A DNA stretch of 64,000 nt, from NCBI RefSeq assembly GCF_020520425.1, contig NC_079487.1, positions 110,952,141 through 111,016,140 on the forward strand, in the 5' to 3' direction. Below, one piece after another: positions 48,420-59,445 of the stretch. Both the position numbers and the translations under genes were made by a program. The notes below the pieces were generated by a model. The model ran no database searches and was not told the origin of the DNA. It worked only from the letters and a program-made list of their open reading frames with translations. Every line of letters starts with the position of its first letter. Position 1 is the first letter of the stretch. The stretch is from Spinacia oleracea (Eukaryota > Streptophyta > Magnoliopsida > Caryophyllales > Amaranthaceae).

Positions 48420-49009
48420 ATGGATTATGGGCGTTCTGTTTCTGGATATTCACAAAATTCACGAATGGTTTTGAAATGCGAATGCGACAACGATGCGGTT
48501 GTGCGAACTGTGAAACACGGGCCTAATGTTGGAATGAAGTTCCATGGATGCCCTTTATGGCCAGTAAGTGTTTAATTTCTCCCCCTCCCCATGTTTAATT
48601 TGTTGATTGTTAATATTGTTAAATGAACGTGAAAAGGGGGAATTTTTCGCAATTAATTTAGGTTTATGTTGGAGAAATGAAATTGGGATATTAACTAGTT
48701 GACATTCGAATTGGATTGGAGTAGAACACGAAATGTATTTTTTTCAGATGGATAAGTGATCATAATCAGCATGAAGAGCTTGAAATAAAGATGTTGGAGA
48801 TGGAGCAACAACAACACTTGATGGCAGAGAAAAACAAAAAGTTAAAGGGGAAGAAAAAGAATCTGGAGGAGGAGAATCAGGAACTGAAAATCGAGCTTTG
48901 CCACACGCGCGTTGAGCTTATGAAGACCTCTAGAAATGAGAAGAATTTCTCCATGGCCTTGTTATGTTCTTGGGTGGTTTTTTGCATCCTACTTATGTAT
49001 TTGAAGTAG
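48420..49009 (+). CDS. MULE accessory gene: GRF zinc finger, coiled-coil, C-terminal membrane segment (142 aa)
   Basis: Exons 48420-48563 and 48725-49009. The junction reads GCPLWP|NTKCIFFRW and restores a whole GRF-type zinc finger: C20-x-C22, C44, C52. Then comes a Glu/Lys-rich coiled coil (about 62-120, LEEENQELKIELCH) and a hydrophobic segment (about 125-141, MALLCSWVVFCILLMYL) ending at the C-terminus, like a tail anchor. The acceptor at 48723-48724 was chosen because the next AG (48746-48747) gives an immediate stop and loses Cys52. GRF fingers bind single-stranded nucleic acid in proteins such as APE2 and TOP3A; short plant GRF proteins with this layout are common but of unknown role. 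Location inside the TIRs, convergent with the transposase, makes it part of the element. Confidence 0.88.
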
Positions 49010-49390
49010 TTGGTAGTTGGTGAATTGGTTTGCGTTTTGTTGGAATGCAGGAGTTATGGAAAACTCGGGGTTTTAGTAGCTTTGTAGAAGTTTACTAGAT
49101 TTTAACATGTAATGTATTGAAATTGCATCAATGAAGCTACAACTTGTTTACACAATAATATCAGTTTCAAACACATTTCCCTTATATATTTGAGAATCAT
49201 TATCATCAATACAATTCAAAACACGGCATAATTTACGGGACAATGTTATATGGGACAATGTTGACAAAATCCAAAATACGACTTAGTGGATACGTAAACT
49301 GAAAATGCATAAACACCACTATCTTGCTACTGTCTAATGACATACATAAACAGTTCTACTGGAAACCAAAAAATTTTTTTGTTGAAGTTC

Positions 49391-52300
49391 CTACTGAGTT
49401 GCTTGGTGCAGTGTAGAGACTTGGCTTGATTGGCTTGCTTGGTCATTGACATGCCTAGAACTGCCACCTTGCTGCAACAAAAAACACACCAGGCATCACA
49501 GTGTATCCCTGAATTGCAACAAACAGAAAAAGGACCATAAACAACTAAACACTCACATTGGTGTGTGCTGAACCATCTGGTGCAAAATACACCCCAACAC
49601 CAATTGGAACCTGGACAGAACCAACCATTTCAGAAAGCAAAATTCAGATAAATATCTGAACAGAACCAACCATTTCAGAACAAAAGTCATCACAAATGGT
49701 AAATGCAAAACCCGAGTACAACAATGAAACTGAAAACTCACTTGGTCTCTTCCCCTTCCTCTTCCTGAAGGTGCCCTGCCTCCCCTTGATCCTCTACCTG
49801 ATGTTGTCCTCCCCCCCCTTGATGTTGTCCTCCCTCCCCTTGAACCTGCTCCACCTCTGCACATCCTACCGCCTCGTCCAAGTTGGGTGGGTTGTGCAGT
49901 TGCATTGTGGTGAGCAGTTGATGATTGTGCCACTTGTGAGTGAGAGATAGGAGGTTGCCCATCCTTCCTTGGTCTACCTCTAGACCTCTTTGGTGGTGGT
50001 TCAGTTGGGGCAGAGGGAGTGTCTTTGTTGGGGCACCGTCTTTTGTTGTGGCCTTTAACATGATATATACTACATGTCATTTCCATGCCGGTTCTTTGCA
50101 AGGTTCCCGGCTTCTTGGGATCCTCCATTGGATCCTTTCTCCTGTTTACTCTAGGCCTCCCTGGCCCAATTTTGATGGGAGGGGGATCTAAACCATACTC
50201 TACCCTCGGCCAATACCTTTCACCATCTATGGGTGGTATTGAACCTGAAAATAACAAAGCATAATTATCAACTTGCAAACACGATTACTTTCCTAAGTAT
50301 CAACTAGCAAACACGATTACTTGCCTAAGTGTCACATACCAAACACGATTACGTGCCTAAGTGTCAACTAGCAAACACGATTACTCGCCTAACTATGAGT
50401 ATGATTACATGATTGGAAAATAAACAAGGGTTACCTGCATAGGCCTTCAAGTATGTTTCCCTTTTATAGCAATCTTCTACAAAATCTTCAGCTTCTTTGT
50501 TGAGGAAGTATATGCACGCAACGGCATGGCAGCAAGGATAACCGAGCATGTTCCACTTTCTACAACTGCATGTCTTTGCTTCCAAGTCAACTACCAACTG
50601 ATCCAAATAGTAGTTGACATTGAACAAAGTGTCAGTTGATGGAATCACATCACAATTGGCAGCTTTGGCCTTCTCCTGATCAAGCTTCACCTGAATTCTT
50701 TGGCACACTGTAGAAGTTGATTTCTGCATCGCTTGCCGCTTGACAACCAGCCTCTGCATCAAGGAAATCCTGATGTCCTCCAACATGTATATCAAATCCT
50801 TAGTCCTAGCATTAATGATATGGCCATTGAATGTTTCTGCCATATTGCTTGTGATTGCATCAGTCTTCATAGAGATGTCCAAGTAAGCTCTACAGAATAG
50901 CTTAGGGTTGTAAGACTTGAATGCAGTGACGGCGTCCTCATTAATGGCATTCATCTCCTCTACTGCATCATTGAAATCAGCTAGGTTGTATGCCTTTGCT
51001 ATTTTCCAAAATAGCAGCTTCATTTGATCCCCTTTGAATGATTTGTGCCAGTGAGCAAAAATATGCCTCGCACAATGTCGGTGTTCCGCCTTGGGGAGAA
51101 CTGAAGCCACAGCATTGATTATAGCCTGTCATCATGCATCACACACACACAAAATAGACATTGTTATTACATATGTAGTCATCACAGTAGTTATATTTAG
51201 TCAAAACAGAATATAAAAACATTAACTGCACGATTACTTACAACATGTTCATCTGAAATCACAGCAATGCCTTCACCATCATCTAGGTCTAAACACTTTT
51301 GAAGCTTGATCATGAACCATTCCCAGGAATTGTTGTTCTCACCCTCAGCAACTGCCCAGGCAATTGGATACATCTGATCGTTCCCATCTCGACCAACAGC
51401 AACCAACAACTGACCACCTAGGAAAGTTTTCAAAAAACAAGCATCGATACATATCACCTTTCTGCATCCCAATTTCCACCCCTTTTGCAGCCCTTCAAAA
51501 CATGTGAATAGCCTCTGGAAAACAGGTGGAACAGTTTGTTTGGTTGGATCTGTGACCAATTCAATATCTGTTCCCGGGCTTGTCGACTTCAAAGCTTCAA
51601 TGTAACCACCAACCTTCTTATAATGCTCATGCATTGATCCATGTAGCATCTTATGGGCTGCATACTTGATTTTATAAGCAAGATTCCTACTAATCAAGAC
51701 CTTAAAGGCCCTCCTTACTGACTCCATTATTTCTCTGGCTGGCCAGTGCGGTCTCGCCTTGAACACTTCAAGGAACTGTTGAGCTACCCAGTTTGCCTTC
51801 AATTGCCTATTCTTCTTCATATTCCTATGACAAATATGCTCACCTATAACTCTTCTAACCACAAGAATTGCTCTTCTGGAATCCCAAGATGCATACACAT
51901 AAAATGGACACCCTTTCACACACTTTACACCTAACCTCTGCTGCCTATTTCTGTCACTCACAACAAAGTATATGTTTCTACCTTGTAGCACACCATACAT
52001 GGCCACTGCATCCTTAAATGCTTTTCTTTCAGGAAATCTTTGTCCAACAGACCACTTAAATGTGTTGAAGTCTGTATCAGCACCAACTAAAACACCTCTC
52101 TTTTTCTTCCTATCCCTAAAACTCAGCTCCTCATCACCTGAATCAGGAGGAGTGTGTACATCATCATCACTCTCTTCGTACTCACTAATACAACCATCAC
52201 CATCACCATCTACTTCTGGTACATCATTAGTGGGAACAATAATTCCTTTTCCTTCAATATCTCTCTGTACTTGCAGAGCTAAATCAATTAACCTCTGATT

Positions 52301-53338
52301 GCACTCCTTCACTTTTTCTCTAGCACTCCTGTACTCATCATCACTGCAGTCTGACTGGTAAGCAGCATCTTCAAGTTGTTCTTCAGGCTCTTCTTCATCT
52401 AGATCTGGGTTAGAATCCCCTGCATCCTCACTGAACTCATCACTGAACTCATCACAGAATTGATCACCATCAACATCACCATCACAATCACCACCCTTAT
52501 CAACTGTTACTGCCTTACCCTTGTCAATATAAGGGTCATAGATAGGATCTGCATCATCATCCTCAGTATCACTGTTGTAGTAATTAGCATTCAGGTCCAC
52601 AGGGCTATTAGGTCTAGGATCTTCCCATTCATAATCATTCAGGAAGTTCTCTTCAGATTCAATAGGAGATGAGAATGGTTGTGTTTTAGAAAGTTTAGTC
52701 CTAGTTTTTTTCTGGTTTGGTTTTGGATCAGGAATGGTAGAGGAATGAAGTGGTTGGATGGGTTTTTCTTGCACTGTATTGTTGCTTTTCTCAAGGACAG
52801 ATTCATGGTTGAACATAGGGTCTTGAGTTTCTGTGGGACCAGTCAAAGGGAGGGAAGCATCTTTGTGGGTGGATAGTGTTTTTTTGGCTTTTTCTGTGCT
52901 TTTCTGTTGGGATGATGCAGCACTTGACACACAGTTCCTGGGACTACATCTAACAGAATCTAGCTGAGGTGGATGTGGGGCCCTTCTAGGCTGCAACTTC
53001 TCTACTTTTTTATGCATCTCTGGAAGTGCAACCCCATGATTCACATAAACCTCAATGCACCTCATCTTTAGAGCTAACTCAGTCATTTCCAACACTTGAG
53101 CATCATCATAAACCTTCCTTAACCCATTACCCAAAGGTTGCCCAGGGATCAAATAACACAGCCCCTCAATTGTGGAATAATTCCCACATTTCTTTGCTAA
53201 ATCGAGTAAATCCCACCAACACAAAACATCAGAATCAATTTGACAAGTCTTCCCCTTTCCACCCTCATACACTAACTGGCCATTATTCACAGTCTTAAAG
53301 ATCCCACCATGCCAAATTTTCAACGTCACAACACCCAT
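49391..53338 (-). CDS. MULE transposase, five exons, 1141 aa
   Basis: Exons (minus): 53338-51242, 51125-50435, 50244-49742, 49610-49557, 49471-49391; 3426 nt, open throughout. An upstream in-frame ATG at 53356 would add six residues; MGVVTLKIWHGG looks like the usual PB1-like N-terminus. Order: PB1-like domain (1-105), long acidic Asp/Glu linker (about 200-410), MuDR-type DNA-binding region with CVKGCPFYVYAS...GEHICHR (about 425-510), DDE core with D632 (IDACF) and D696 (ISDEH), CARH after it, SWIM zinc finger (CSC...CCHAVAC, about 885-903), then a C-terminal tail rich in RGG/GRG. The putative zinc knuckle (CSIYHVKGHNKRRC) has Tyr where a second Cys is usual. Cut-and-paste transposase; acts in the nucleus on the element TIRs. 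Confidence 0.93.
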
Positions 53339-54057
53339 CCTAGTCAATTTAAACACGAGTTACCTAATTAATCCACGATGTAAACACAATACAAGAGCCC
53401 ATCGAATCAATCACCAAAAACACATCAGCATTCAAACACGATCAATTTAAACACGACAAATTAAAACACGAAAAATGCAAACACAATATAATCAAACACG
53501 ATAAATTCATACATGAACAATTCAAACATAAACAATCAATTCACCCAATATGAGGCAAAGATAATCCACAAATTCGCAAATTGATGAATTGAATTCGCAA
53601 ATCCACATACCCTAATTTTTAAATTATTTAGAGCAAATTACATAATCAATGCTAAAATTCAAATTTTGACTACCATGAACTAAATTAGGGTTCAATTAGA
53701 TGCAAACCAACTAAATTAATCCAAATCAATCACAAAGAATCAAATTTAGGGTTTTTACTTACCTCAATTTTGGTAATTTAATGCGATTTTCAGAGCCTCT
53801 TCGCTTTTTTCTTCAAATGGAGGACGACGTCATCGAGTACAGTCGTGCGTCAACTTTGCTGGTACTATTGTAGGTTGAAGATGGTGAAAGCAGTTATGGC
53901 TGGTGGGTAGAAGGACGTTAATGAAGAGAGTATTGAATATGGAGGGTGAGAGAGAGTATTGAAGAAGACGTTGAAGAAGACGTTTTTGGGAGGGAAATCA
54001 ATAACCAAAGGTCAACGGATATTTTTGACCATTTTAGCAGGTTACCAGTTTTTTGGA

Positions 54058-54166
54058 GCAACAAAGGTTAAAGGGGTATAAAGCTTGGATTAATCAAAAA
54101 TAATCAAAATGTTGGATTAATTTTGGCTAATGGCTAAAAGGTTGGATTATTAAAAGTAATTTTTCC
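54058..54166 (-). repeat. MULE right terminal inverted repeat, 109 bp
   Basis: Reverse complement of the left repeat with one mismatch; homology ends abruptly inside at 54058. Target duplication follows directly. Confidence 0.95.
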
Positions 54167-54825
54167 TAAATTATTTTAAACTTTAACATAATTTTATCAA
54201 AAGTTACATGCTACCTTAATATTTTGAGCTTTTGATAAAATTTACTCAACCTTTACCTTAAAACGCTTCTACCGAACACGAGAACACATTCTAAGGTCCT
54301 GTTTGGTTAGACCTTTTGGAATGGGTTGGAATAATGAGTTAAAATCCATTCAACTCATATTATTGTTTGGTTGTGGACTTTTGGTATGGAACCTCATACC
54401 AAAGGCGTTCTAATTCCACCCTAAATCCCTGAAATCTCATGCTCATCTCACCCCCTAAGATTCAATATCCATTTGATCCATGATTCAAACCCTAACTCAC
54501 GAGAGAGGAGAGAGAAGCATCAATATCACTTTGGATCCAACCACCCCACACCTTTCTTCTTCTCCGGCACAGACCAAAGGCCAAGCCTCCATCCCAGAAG
54601 CTGACGACCCATCACCGGTCTCCTTCTCTGGCTTGGGTGCTGAACAAGGGACGTTAATTGTACCGCTTTAATTATCGTTGCTATTGCAATTGGAATATCG
54701 ACATTGCTGGATTGATTTTTTTGGAATTTAGGTTGAATATGTAATACTCCGTACTTGTTTTGTCGGAGAGGAGAAAAATGCTTATTGCAACAGGAGTTGA
54801 TGTTTCATTCCATGTTTAATTTTTA

Positions 54826-54870
54826 CTAGTACAGAACTCGTGCAATTGCACGGATTTATAAGTCTATACT
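54826..54870 (-). mobile_element. Helitron 3' terminus, minus orientation
   Basis: On the minus strand: hairpin cgtgcaattgcacg, then agttctgta, then CTAG and T. This is the canonical Helitron end. The body would extend rightward, but the 5' TC end was not located. Confidence 0.6.
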
Positions 54871-55312
54871 AATGTTTTGAACAAAATAACTTGAATGAGT
54901 GATGTTATTTAACTATTTCATATATAAAGTGACGACTTGCATATTATTTTTAAAAGTGACGGATTGTATATAATTTACATAAGATGTTCTCTAGCTCTTT
55001 CTTTCACTTTTTCTTTTTAATATACTATCTTAACACCATCTAGAACTATTATGGATAATCAACATCAAGATTGTTAGGATTGGTATCCTAATCATACTTT
55101 GAATCATTGATAGGGTATAATAAAATCGGTGTATCATATCATTACGATCCTACAAATTTGATAAAAGAAATATTATTTTGTTTAATTTTTTATCGATTGG
55201 TTTATCCAATTTTGTTAATAGGTAATGTCAAAATTGCATGTATGTATTTCACATAGTGCAACAACAATTAACTATAAGCAAATACCCATTTATTTCACAT
55301 CAAAAGGTCTTG

Positions 55313-55610
55313 TGCGCACTAGGTGTACAATAAATTTATTGTACACCAAAATAACTTTTACCCATTTTTTTGTAACTTTAACCTAATTTTGATTAACTTT
55401 TATATTAGTAAAAAAACGTTGATAGATAAACATTTTAAAGAGTTAAATGATTAATTTTATACATTATTAGTGATTTTGAAGAAATAAGTTTTATTAAAAT
55501 AAAAAAATTATCATTTAAAAATAGATAACTTTTACATATATAAGCTTAACTTTTAAACATTTTGAGTTAACTTTTACTCTAGTGTACAATATTTATTGTA
55601 CAACCCTTGT
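55313..55610. mobile_element. Possible MITE with palindromic ends
   Basis: Both ends hold nearly the same palindrome: ggtgtacaataaatttattg at the left, and gtgtacaatatttattgtac at the right. The AT-rich inside repeats aacttttac. Borders and target duplication are unclear. Confidence 0.4.
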
Positions 55611-56029
55611 AAATAAGAATTTGTGATTTCACATAGTGCAACAAACTGTATGTATGTATCTAAGAAAATTACGGAGCATATATCCTTTAATTATCAAAAC
55701 AACTTTTTTTTAGATTTTAGTTTCTTTTAGTGGTTAAACATTTTTTTGTGCTAATGAGCCATGGGTACATTATAAATTACAACGGGGAAGGGTTAATTCA
55801 AACCTGTGACATATCATACACAAGACCGTAATAATATCTTTACCACCAAGCCAATATCCCAATACCTATTTTCCTCCGTATGTCAAAAACAACTAATTGA
55901 GTAATATTTCAATCAATGTCATAATTATCTATTGAGGTTCTTTGCTATGATTATAAGATTGGTCACATACTTGCATAAATGACAGAGTGGAGGGGTCAAA
56001 AGATTAAAAAAAAATGAAAATACTTTGTA

Positions 56030-56288
56030 CTTCCTCCATTTTTTTTATAATTGCACCCTCTTAGATTTCACGCTTGCCAATGCACTATTTTAACCATTAA
56101 TATATCTCATTATACATTTTTAAAAAATTATAAAATTTGATAATTTAAAAGTATATTTCGAGACGAATCTAACAAGATCCCACATGAATATATTTTTCTT
56201 TATATATAAATCACAAAAAATAACTATATAAGAATATGTGAGTAGTGTCAAAACCTAAGATGGTGCAATTAAAAAAAAATGGAGGAAG
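56030..56288. mobile_element. Stowaway-like MITE
   Basis: TA-flanked, 259 bp. Left end cttcctccattttttttata; right end ttaaaaaaaaatggaggaag. A closely related copy lies inverted at 63595-63849. Confidence 0.8.
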
Positions 56289-56417
56289 TATATAAATGGT
56301 AGGTTTGGATAAGATATATACTCATGTTTGGGATATTAAAGTTTGGGATAAGATACTCCTGTTTCTTTTGTTTACAATACTAATTTACAATAAACTTCAA
56401 TCATAATCCATATGAAT

Positions 56418-56450
56418 AAACATTCGTGCATCGCACGGGCTTAAATCTAG
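56418..56450 (+). mobile_element. Helitron 3' terminus, plus orientation
   Basis: Short hairpin cgtgcatcgcacg, then ggcttaaat, then CTAG followed by T. This is a different Helitron family from 44224. Body lies to the left; 5' end not found. Confidence 0.55.
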
Positions 56451-57867
56451 TATCTTATATTTGTATCCTTCGTCCCTTATTACAGAGTACTACTTATTCC
56501 ATTATTCAATATTGCCATAGATTGATACTTCGTATCTTAGTTACTTTGGATAGTTCATCTTTTAAATCAATTGTCGATATTCAAAGGATTTGAAACACTT
56601 CTCGGTCAAACATACCGGTTATGGACTTCCGCTTTCATCTTTTACGGTTACTTTGACCTTGTACATGTCGTTCATATATATAATTTATTTTAAAAAAGTA
56701 TTAATGTGCATACCACAAATAAATAATATATATTAATTTAATCAAAAATAAAAAGATAGAAGGATGAAATTGTGAGTCATAAGATGAAATTGCTACTCAT
56801 CTAATTATGAGTCATAAAATGAAATTGCTAATTATGAGTTATAAGATGAAATTGCTACTCATCTTTAATAAGAGGACACTAAAGTACAAAATATGTATAC
56901 AGCCTTACAGAATTATTAGTGGACAAACTATGATCATTTGAAGAAATAATCAGTAGCCTAAGGTAATTCTCATTAAAAATTGGGGTTGTTGAGAATGTTG
57001 AAATTGGGCTAGTTTCAATATTTTGTGAAGCCCAATAAAGTCATCAGCCCAATTTGGATAACTGGCCCCAATCAGTGGATAAGGTCTAGAATCAATTGAA
57101 AGAATGACATTGAAGATGAAAAATGCATTAACGAATGGATGGGCCTCATTGATTGTATTGTCTAATAGGCTTTCAGGACAGTATTAGGAGATTACAAATA
57201 AAGAAAATTGAGCTTTATTAAAGAAGTGTCAACCCTCAATCTTAAATAATAATATCCTCTATACACTAGTTCCAATATGTTGCCATTGCTTTACTACACA
57301 TATCCTCAATTATGTCACATGGACATCTCCCAAAATACATCTCTTCGTTGCCTTGTCCCAAATATTCTCCATGACTTCGTTTGGTAGAACCTGAATTTAT
57401 CGAAACTTAATTTATGTAAGCTTATTGAACTTGATAATCTGACCGATTTGGTTGGATTTGATTTAAACTTATTCGTCATGATTAGATTTTATTGCAAGAG
57501 AACAACTTGAGAGATTAAAATTAATAGGACATGATTCTTGCCTTGATATATTGGACCCGTATTTTTTAAAGGGGATATCTTCAATATTAATAGAATTTTA
57601 AATGCGACATTGAAGTACAATTACAATTCTGTAAGGGACTAAAAACTTTCATAATCGACTATCCATCCAAACTTAGGCCTTGTCTTGTTCATCTTTTTTC
57701 CACACATTTCAGGAGAAATAAGTTCAGTTCAGGAAAAAAAATGGTTGCGCAAGTACTAAAATAATTTTTGATAAGTTAAGATACGTAAAAAAAAATGGAA
57801 ATCAAGTGAATATAATACACCATACATCTCAAAATGGCTCTCATACAATACAATCATGCTCCATACT

Positions 57868-58710
57868 TAGGCCCTATTCTTCTGAACTTTATTTGGCTGA
57901 ACTGAACTGAACTGAACTGAACTAAACTGAACTGAACTGAACTAAACTTAATGGAGCTGAACTGAACTGAACTGAACTCAATGGAGCTGAACTGAACTGA
58001 ATTGAACTTAACTGAACTTAATGGAGCTGAACTAGGGATGGAAATGAGTGGGATTTGGATCGGGTGGAGCATCACCCGCATCCATCACCCGCTTTCATCC
58101 GCTCCACCCAGTCCATCCGTCACCCGCTTTTCTCATCACCCGCATTCCGTCCATCCATCACCCGCGGGTGAACCGGGTGGATCGGGTGATATTCGGGTGA
58201 AAACTATTAACCACTACAAATTCACCATCTAAGAATATGCATAATAATTAACCAAAGAAAAATTCTTATATACCTACATTTACTACCGAAACATATAATT
58301 GTTTCTCATCATGCATAACTTGTAACCCAAAAAGAGTAAACAAACACTAACTTTAATAAATAATGGATTTACTAACACATTTTTATGTTTAAAAAAATAT
58401 AAAAATAATATATATAAAATAAATGGGTGATAGATCGGGTGATAAACGGGTGGTGGGTCGGGTGATGGATGAAAAAACATCACCCGCATCCGACCCGCAT
58501 CCATCACCCGCTTTTCATCCATTTATTTCGGATTTTCATCTGTTTAATTAGAGCGGGTGACCGGGTTATTGGATCATCCACTGGATATTTCCATCCCTAA
58601 ACTGAACTGAACTGAACTTAATGAAGCTGAACTGAACTGAACGAACTGAACTGAACGAACTGAACTGAACTGAATGGAACTGCAAAAAAGTCCAAAAGAA
58701 CATGGCCTTA
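57868..58710. mobile_element. MITE-like element with a CTGAA pentamer array
   Basis: Outer ends taggccctattcttctgaac and ccaaaagaacatggcctta form an imperfect inverted pair. Inside, CTGAA pentamers run 57895-58032 and resume at 58600-58680. The array is split by a hAT-like MITE. The repeat can be read on either strand. Confidence 0.6.
58033..58599. mobile_element. hAT-like MITE inserted in the CTGAA array
   Basis: 567 bp with 13-bp ends tagggatggaaat and atttccatcccta. Flanks agctgaac and aactgaac fit an 8-bp target duplication with one difference, though the array itself repeats. The inside has many TCACCCGC / GCGGGTGA motifs in both orientations, so it can fold extensively. Confidence 0.75.
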
Positions 58711-59445
58711 ATTATGTACCCATAATCTCACATATAATATGAAATTAATTTGTTATGAAGTAAACTATTCACCATCCCATTACATGAAAAGAAAATATAA
58801 TAAGGTTATAAATAAATGTTACGATACAATTTCTCATCATCCATAATGTTTTGACTTAGTGGTTTACACTAAATTTTATATGCGATAAGTCACACCTTTG
58901 AATCTCTCTCGTAGTCTCGTCCTTGCCCCTTTATAACTTGTATTGCCTTTATTACTCATTCCTGTCATTCCGGATAAAATATCATGTGTCTCTACAACTT
59001 TTAATTCGCAAAAAGATAGTTGGGAAAATAATAGTTAAAAGAAATGATTTGTATAAAAACTCAAAATGTAGTGGATCCCCCTTTCACATTTCTTTGTGTT
59101 GTTGCAAGTTGAGTGGTTACATTACAGGTAAAATATATTTGAACATCATCTCTGTTCTGTTAATCTCTTTTGCACGTTTCAATTAAAATCGGGCATCTTT
59201 AACCTTTATTCCATGATCCTTACATTTTGCTCATATTCTTTGCGTATACTCCTGGATTCAATCACTCACATCATCAACTTTTCCAAGCTATCATCATCTT
59301 TTACTTTGTTCTTTAATTTTTTTTGTGTTTACCCCTTTTAATTGTTCTTTGTTTAATTTTCTTAATCAGGACATAAATATCCTGTGATTTTTGGAAATTT
59401 TTTCTGGGTTCTGAAAATTGGATGAAATTTTGAGTTAGTTGAGAA

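Larger units (their letters stand above)
48066..54166. mobile_element. Complete Mutator-like element (MULE), two open genes
   Basis: 6101 bp. Target duplication taaattatt is identical at 48057-48065 and 54167-54175, the 9 bp expected of Mutator. Terminal inverted repeats of 109 bp differ at one base (position 57). It carries a five-exon transposase on the minus strand (53338-49391) and a two-exon GRF zinc-finger gene on the plus strand (48420-49009). They are convergent with 381 bp between stops. All junctions keep frame and no stop interrupts either gene. The near-perfect ends, perfect duplication and open genes point to a young and possibly autonomous copy. Confidence 0.95.
54167..59445. 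other. Intergenic region between the MULE and the Yippee gene
   Basis: No host gene recognised. It contains two Helitron 3' ends, several MITEs and a pentamer array, listed separately. 54290-54820 begins ggtcctgtttggttag, a common MITE-like start, but no matching right end was found. 58711-59445 should contain the Yippee promoter and 5' UTR. Confidence 0.5.

Noticed and set aside
49696-50191. Plus- and minus-strand frames over the transposase tail
   Set aside because: Shadows of the GR-rich exon 3.
51746-53298. Short plus-strand frames across the transposase
   Set aside because: Antisense shadows; low-complexity products from the acidic linker.
54480-54671. 63-aa plus-strand open frame
   Set aside because: Proline/serine-rich, no recognised domain, in a MITE-like setting.
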